From Ascidia mentula (taxonomy: Eukaryota; Chordata; Ascidiacea; Phlebobranchia; Ascidiidae), in the NCBI GenBank assembly GCA_947561715.1, contig OX387197.1, positions 6,879,001-6,943,000 on the forward strand: DNA of 64,000 bases. The letters run 5' to 3'. Shown here piece by piece: positions 59,351 through 64,000 of this stretch. How positions within the stretch are numbered: the stretch's first letter is position 1; each line of letters starts with the position of its first letter. The position numbers were made by a program, and so were the translations under genes. The notes beneath the pieces are model-generated. The model was given only the letters and a program-made list of their open reading frames with translations, did no database searches and was not told where the DNA came from.

Positions 59351-62300
59351 TCATTTTTTCACTTCAAAATTTGGGATTTGGGCCATGGCTTCTTGCCCCT
59401 CTTCACCCTGGGTAAGATTTCCATCTTCCTTGTTTCTCATTTTCAAAAAGCGTTCGTTCACATTTAATTCGCAATTGTGATCCCTGTCATCGATTTTAGA
59501 ACCTTTCACTGCCGGTAGCTTGTTCAGCAACATCTTGAAACCAGCGAAAATTATCCAAATTCGGTCAGAGATCTCGCTCCTAATATATCCTTTCGCCAGC
59601 TCATTCTTCAGTTCATCCGCCTTTTCCCTCGCTTTGTTGTAGTCCATCAACTTCAGAGCAATATTTGCTGAATACAAAATGCCGTATATTGTTGTAATGG
59701 AGGTGATTTCTTTCTGCGAGGGAAAATCCACAATCTCTTCGAACAATGCGTCTGCTATCTTCAACATTCCCGAATCAAAACCTTTCACAACAGTTTCTTG
59801 TATCGGTAAAGTGACTTCGTTTTTAATCCTTTCTTTGATCAGAAGATTGTATGCGTGTACAGAGACAAGTGGAGAGTAGAAACGCGTCTTCACTGGTGAA
59901 CATCCAAGCTGTCTGTGCGAATCGTTAAGCAGAATGATAAGATCGCAGTACGTTTTGTCAGTGCAAGGGTTTTTGATAATCCCCCGTCTGATCTCTATGG
60001 CGCGCATACACACGACAATTGCGTCGTGGTAACGATCGAACTCGCGGTAACAACGCGCCAAAGTTAACAGCAATTTGCTGTCTATGTCAGAACTTAGGTG
60101 AAACAGCATTCGAGTTTCCATAACCTTTCTGTAGGCCTTGGTGTACTTTTTTTCTTGGACAAGTTCTTCTATGTTTTTAATCGATACAGCTCTTTCGCTA
60201 TCGACTTTGAGGGACTGATAATACCATTCGATTAAAAAGGGATTTCCTGGCATCAATGATGAGGCTTTCTCTATCATGATAGAACTTTCCAAATGAATCT
60301 TAGAAAAGTTCACTTTCCCCAAAGTCGGCACACTATTTGCCATTTTCTTACGTTTGTTCGGCCGGCATACTTTAAATCGTTTCTTTTCTGAGACATAGAC
60401 TAAACAATCTCGAATAAGCACTTTCGTCCGTAGAACGAGTTCAGGATTAGCGCAGGGCTCCTTCTCAAACTGTTCTTTGGCTTCCTGCAGAATTTTTAAA
60501 CTGCCTTCATACTCCTGCAGTTGAAAAAGGCATTCGCCATAGAGATTTAAGAAGCTTCCGTACGTACAATTGTTGAAGTCTTCATTTGGATCGGTCAATA
60601 AACCGATACTTTCTTTGACACGTGTAGTGTGAACAGGTTCTTCGCCTTTCGCAAAACAAGCGTATAATTGTGGTTTGTACATGCGGCAAAACTCGACACT
60701 CTTTTGCGGCTGATTCAACAAACCATTGTAAAATGAAGCAGTGGCATATACGTACAACAAAAGATCGCCACCCACAAAGTTGCCTGTTACGTTTCCTGTC
60801 ACAAACTGCAAAGCATGTTTCACCCATTTCTCAGGGCGTTTCGTATGAAGGAAAATGTGGTATAGCTTAAACTGGAACTGGCACCAGTAGTTGTCCCTTC
60901 CAGGATCGGCAGCCACTTGTTCTCGCCACTCAACACATTGATTAAGACATTCAATCGCCTCTTCGGTCAGTTTCAGGTCGTATAGCAGTTCAGATCTTGC
61001 CTCCAGTGTAACGTAACGATATTCACCAGGAACAATCTCGTTACAGTTAAGTTTCATCAAGCGTAGTATCCTCTCTGTAACCTCAAGTGCCTCTAGTGGT
61101 GCGCCAATTTCTTTGAGGCACAAATGCAGCATGCCTAACATCGCCACTTGTCCATCGATATGTAATTCGGAATTGTTTTCGTCAGCTTCAATCGCTTGGA
61201 ACGATTTTTGCAACATTTCGTAACATTTGTCGTATTGTTTCATTGTTAAATAAGGCATGGCTGCACATACGTATGAAAACCATTGGGAGGAAAAACATTC
61301 TATCGGGCCAGTATTATCAGCTTCATGACGAGTTGATATTTTGGATGCCAACTGCTCCGATAGTTCGGGAAAAAACTGGCTAACGTATCCCTGGAGCAAT
61401 GTATCTGCTTTTATATCACCTGTGAGTCTCAAATCACCATTAGTATCCATGTACTTTTCTTCCACCAAAATTTTCATTTCAGGCTCCGACGTACCCAACA
61501 TATCCAAAACGCACAAGTCCAAAGGAATTATTGGAAGATGATCCTGGATGCTTAAAGGCTTATTTGAATAAATGTGGGCGGCAGCAACTTCTTGCAAAAT
61601 CAAACCTGTTTTAAGGCATTCCACAAGGCTCGGCTTCCCAACCAGCTTTTCAAAGTGTGCAGTTGTCTCCTCGCCGTCCATCAGAAGAAGAAAGTCACGA
61701 CCGGTACGATTACAGTCGTCCTTTTGTTTACTGCGCTCACAGTATATTTTCTGACGCAATTCAGAAGAAACTGCAAGTGCGTATTTTATCCTGTGTGCGT
61801 CCGGCAGCTGTAATATTTGTTTCTCTACCAATTGGTCAATGATACCGCAGCAAGAAATGTGGCTAACACCGTGATACCGTCCTAAAGACCCGACAACCAA
61901 TGTGTGAGTTCGGAATACAAATTTTTTGATGTCGATTTTGGTAGCTAATCGAACTTTCACAAAACTTCGTATGAGACTAAACTTCACGTAGTCCTCTTCA
62001 AACTCGCTTACAACTGCGGAAATGTAGTCATCCTTCAGTGGCCCATCAGATTTTGTGAACGCTTCCAACTGTAGACACACTCCGTCATAGAACCTACCAT
62101 AAATCGATTCATCTCCCTGAACAAAACATGTCTTCGTTAGCATGTCAGCTATGTGATAACCGTTTTTGAGATCTTCGTCTCTGCTCAGGTATTCAAGCAT
62201 GTCGCTTACTGTTCGTATCAGCTCAGTCTTCCATGGTTTAGCGTCAGTGTGGTGCTGACGACCGAGGGGAGATTTGCAAGCAAACGGAACCATTCCGTCG

Positions 62301-63109
62301 AAAGATATACCAGACGGAGTGTAAGCGTCATAAAACCACTTGTACTTTTTCTTCACAGCGGGATCGTTGTTGTAAGCGTTATTTAAAGTCGGTACAGCGA
62401 CACACGGCAAAAGAGTTTCTCCAAAGTTGATCAGAATCATTTGAAAAACAACCGCAAACCACCGAAAATATTCAACATATGTCGCTATATTAGTTTCTGG
62501 CTGATCTTCAAGAATAATAATGCACTCGAAATCAGAGTAGGGCGTCACCTCCCGTTTTGCGAGCGATCCCATGCCGACTAAGGCGTATTGGCAAGGAGGT
62601 TTTCCGAGTGCTTCTACACAGCGTTCCGCGATACGTTTCATAATATCTCTAAATGTCGCTGAAATATTCTCTTGTATCACTTGCATGTCGTTGATTCGTT
62701 GAGATTCAAATTTGTGGCGTTCACCTGCTGTCAAACTTTCCTGCATGTTTTTGAGGTTGTGCAGGTCTTTTTTGACTTTTCTTCGAAACTCATGGATTTC
62801 GTTTCGAAAGTCAATGGCTAAATTTAACAAGTTCACTTTTTTCTCCGCTTTGGACAATTCCAACGTGTGTCCGCACAGCTCCTCCAAACTTTGTTTGACA
62901 AGTTCGGCATTGGGATTCCTTACTATTGCCGCATTAAACAAAGCTGCACTCTGAATAAGGGAAATTTTGTCCGGACTTTTTTGGCGGTAAATTTTTCCAA
63001 GGCCGTGGAATATTTCGACCGACTCAGCAGGGCATTTTTCTCTTCCGTTTGGAAAACAATTGTTTTTCAATAATTGCACAAGCTCGTCTTCCTCATCACT
63101 TACTTCCAT
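59351..63109 (-). CDS. Intronless 1252-residue protein with a DUF294/GlnD-like nucleotidyltransferase motif and TPR-like repeats
   Basis: One uninterrupted frame, MEVSDEEDEL to QIPNFEVKK. Residues 177-200 read LVGMGSLAKREVTPYSDFEC then IIIL. This is the polymerase-beta-type nucleotidyltransferase signature (GS followed by D-x-D/E; here S182, D193, E195), closest to the DUF294 / GlnD N-terminal pattern. Residues about 320-460 are helical and contain DIKKFVFRTHTLVVGSLGRY, plausibly the substrate-binding helical domain that follows in DUF294/GlnD. From about 610 come loosely spaced TPR-like helical pairs (near 612-645, 705-735, 852-885, 1010-1045), for example LARCYREFDRYHDAIVVCMR. A basic cluster NKRKK lies near 918-922. 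Substrate and pathway are unknown. The lack of introns is odd beside neighbours with 8-18 exons. The start is the first ATG of the frame. Confidence 0.85.
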   Translation of the reverse strand: MEVSDEEDELVQLLKNNCFPNGREKCPAESVEIFHGLGKIYRQKSPDKISLIQSAALFNAAIVRNPNAELVKQSLEELCGHTLELSKAEKKVNLLNLAIDFRNEIHEFRRKVKKDLHNLKNMQESLTAGERHKFESQRINDMQVIQENISATFRDIMKRIAERCVEALGKPPCQYALVGMGSLAKREVTPYSDFECIIILEDQPETNIATYVEYFRWFAVVFQMILINFGETLLPCVAVPTLNNAYNNDPAVKKKYKWFYDAYTPSGISFDGMVPFACKSPLGRQHHTDAKPWKTELIRTVSDMLEYLSRDEDLKNGYHIADMLTKTCFVQGDESIYGRFYDGVCLQLEAFTKSDGPLKDDYISAVVSEFEEDYVKFSLIRSFVKVRLATKIDIKKFVFRTHTLVVGSLGRYHGVSHISCCGIIDQLVEKQILQLPDAHRIKYALAVSSELRQKIYCERSKQKDDCNRTGRDFLLLMDGEETTAHFEKLVGKPSLVECLKTGLILQEVAAAHIYSNKPLSIQDHLPIIPLDLCVLDMLGTSEPEMKILVEEKYMDTNGDLRLTGDIKADTLLQGYVSQFFPELSEQLASKISTRHEADNTGPIECFSSQWFSYVCAAMPYLTMKQYDKCYEMLQKSFQAIEADENNSELHIDGQVAMLGMLHLCLKEIGAPLEALEVTERILRLMKLNCNEIVPGEYRYVTLEARSELLYDLKLTEEAIECLNQCVEWREQVAADPGRDNYWCQFQFKLYHIFLHTKRPEKWVKHALQFVTGNVTGNFVGGDLLLYVYATASFYNGLLNQPQKSVEFCRMYKPQLYACFAKGEEPVHTTRVKESIGLLTDPNEDFNNCTYGSFLNLYGECLFQLQEYEGSLKILQEAKEQFEKEPCANPELVLRTKVLIRDCLVYVSEKKRFKVCRPNKRKKMANSVPTLGKVNFSKIHLESSIMIEKASSLMPGNPFLIEWYYQSLKVDSERAVSIKNIEELVQEKKYTKAYRKVMETRMLFHLSSDIDSKLLLTLARCYREFDRYHDAIVVCMRAIEIRRGIIKNPCTDKTYCDLIILLNDSHRQLGCSPVKTRFYSPLVSVHAYNLLIKERIKNEVTLPIQETVVKGFDSGMLKIADALFEEIVDFPSQKEITSITTIYGILYSANIALKLMDYNKAREKADELKNELAKGYIRSEISDRIWIIFAGFKMLLNKLPAVKGSKIDDRDHNCELNVNERFLKMRNKEDGNLTQGEEGQEAMAQIPNFEVKK

Positions 63110-64000
63110 TGCGGCAACAAATGAAAAAATCGTGCGTGTAATAAACTAAGTCTGTTTGTGATGACAATAACCGACAAAAAGTTAAAAATTTTGATTTTAT
63201 GTGTTATTTTGCGCAGATGACTATTGCGTTGTTACAAACGCTTGGTGGATTTACCACATTTACCGTGTCGCGCGGGTTCCTTCATCCTAATACAAACATA
63301 CCTTTCCACCAATATTAATAAATTTTTAAACCTTTAGTTTTCCAATTCCTTCGAGGAAGTAACAAGCCTTTAGCTGTTAGCTCATCAGAATTGACTTATT
63401 GTGCAGTATGGTTGTTACAGTTGCTAGTCACCTGTTATGCGACGCCTCGCTGTTATTAACGACACCCACATTGTAGTTCCGCTTAACAGTTTTAAGCGCT
63501 TGTTTCTGAGACACGTCATTTTTCCAGTACTATACTTTTATGCACTAGCATGCAAAAAACTTATCTGACACCCATGTCATATGCAACAAACAATTGACAA
63601 TTTCCTGTTTGCTTGAAGCTGGAAACGGAGGATTTTACTGATTCATATTCCGGATCAACTGTGTGGGGCTTGCAGTGCAGCTGTGTTGCCTACAAGTTTG
63701 GTGTGTGATTCACAACACGACTGGTTTATTACCTTCAGCATCCACAACACTCAACCAAACGCAAATATCAAAACAATTATAATGAATAGCATTTTTTTAT
63801 CGGAACATGCAGTTTTTAAAATCATTTGTTCATACCAGGGGTGGATCCATGAGCTGTCTAATAGTGCCTTGACTAACTTCTGGAGCAGGAGTGCTCAACA
63901 CAGGAAACACATACCAAATTTGGCATGTCATTGGTTTGAAAATTGGCATCTAGCCTATTTTGACAATGGCTCATAAATATTTTTAAGATTTGTCCCTAAT
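63110..64000. other. Upstream region, no gene supported
   Basis: The 5' flank of the minus-strand gene. The open frame at 63683-63976 (+) has no recognisable domain. A 5' UTR exon of the downstream gene could lie here but cannot be placed. Confidence 0.5.

Noticed and set aside
62867..63073. Plus-strand open frames across 59679-63073
   Set aside because: All are antisense shadows of the long minus-strand nucleotidyltransferase/TPR frame.
63683..63976. 97-aa plus-strand open frame at the window's right edge
   Set aside because: No recognisable domain, no supported start context, and no splice partner visible before the window ends.

Overview
The window is animal nuclear DNA. Its genes are split into many short exons with GT-AG introns and encode recognisable deuterostome proteins. 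The compact, AT-rich introns, the many short inverted-repeat elements and a radial-spoke LRR protein next to a TR2/TR4-type nuclear receptor suggest a tunicate, most likely Ciona. That species call is an inference. Exon models were built by hand from splice signals, reading phase and remembered family sequence, with no transcript data.

Layout. 1-12603 (+): 3' part of an NR2C (TR2/TR4) orphan nuclear receptor, 16 coding exons visible. 13754-17985 (-): bystin (ENP1), 10 exons, tail to tail with NR2C. 19522-26648 (-): an ER glycerol-3-phosphate acyltransferase of the GPAT3/4 type, 12 exons. 28099-30230 (+): LRRC23, an axonemal radial-spoke LRR protein, 8 exons, divergent from the GPAT gene. 31114-32619 (-) and 32789-34013 (+): two unrecognised membrane-protein genes whose start codons lie about 170 bp apart. 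34070-34537 (+): a weak F-box-like fragment. 46072-55938 (+): an RNF38/RNF44-type RING-H2 ubiquitin ligase, about 18 exons. 59351-63109 (-): a single-exon 1252-residue protein with a DUF294/GlnD-like nucleotidyltransferase motif and a TPR-like C-terminal half.

The most striking non-genic structure is a foldback element of about 9.9 kb at 35427-45353. It is flanked by a perfect 9-bp target duplication. Each end has a 273-274 bp unique terminus followed by an array of a 205-bp monomer: 13 copies on the left and about 18 on the right, in opposite orientation. The two arms enclose a loop of about 3 kb that holds a decayed non-LTR reverse transcriptase fragment. The 9-bp duplication and arm design recall Drosophila FB elements and the Mutator superfamily.

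Smaller elements include a 238-bp hAT-type element with a perfect 8-bp duplication inside a minisatellite, two TIR elements beginning CCGTATTT, and a family of four related elements with GTGTAAGCTGCAGAC-like ends. The genes do not form a pathway. They are independent housekeeping, ciliary and regulatory genes.
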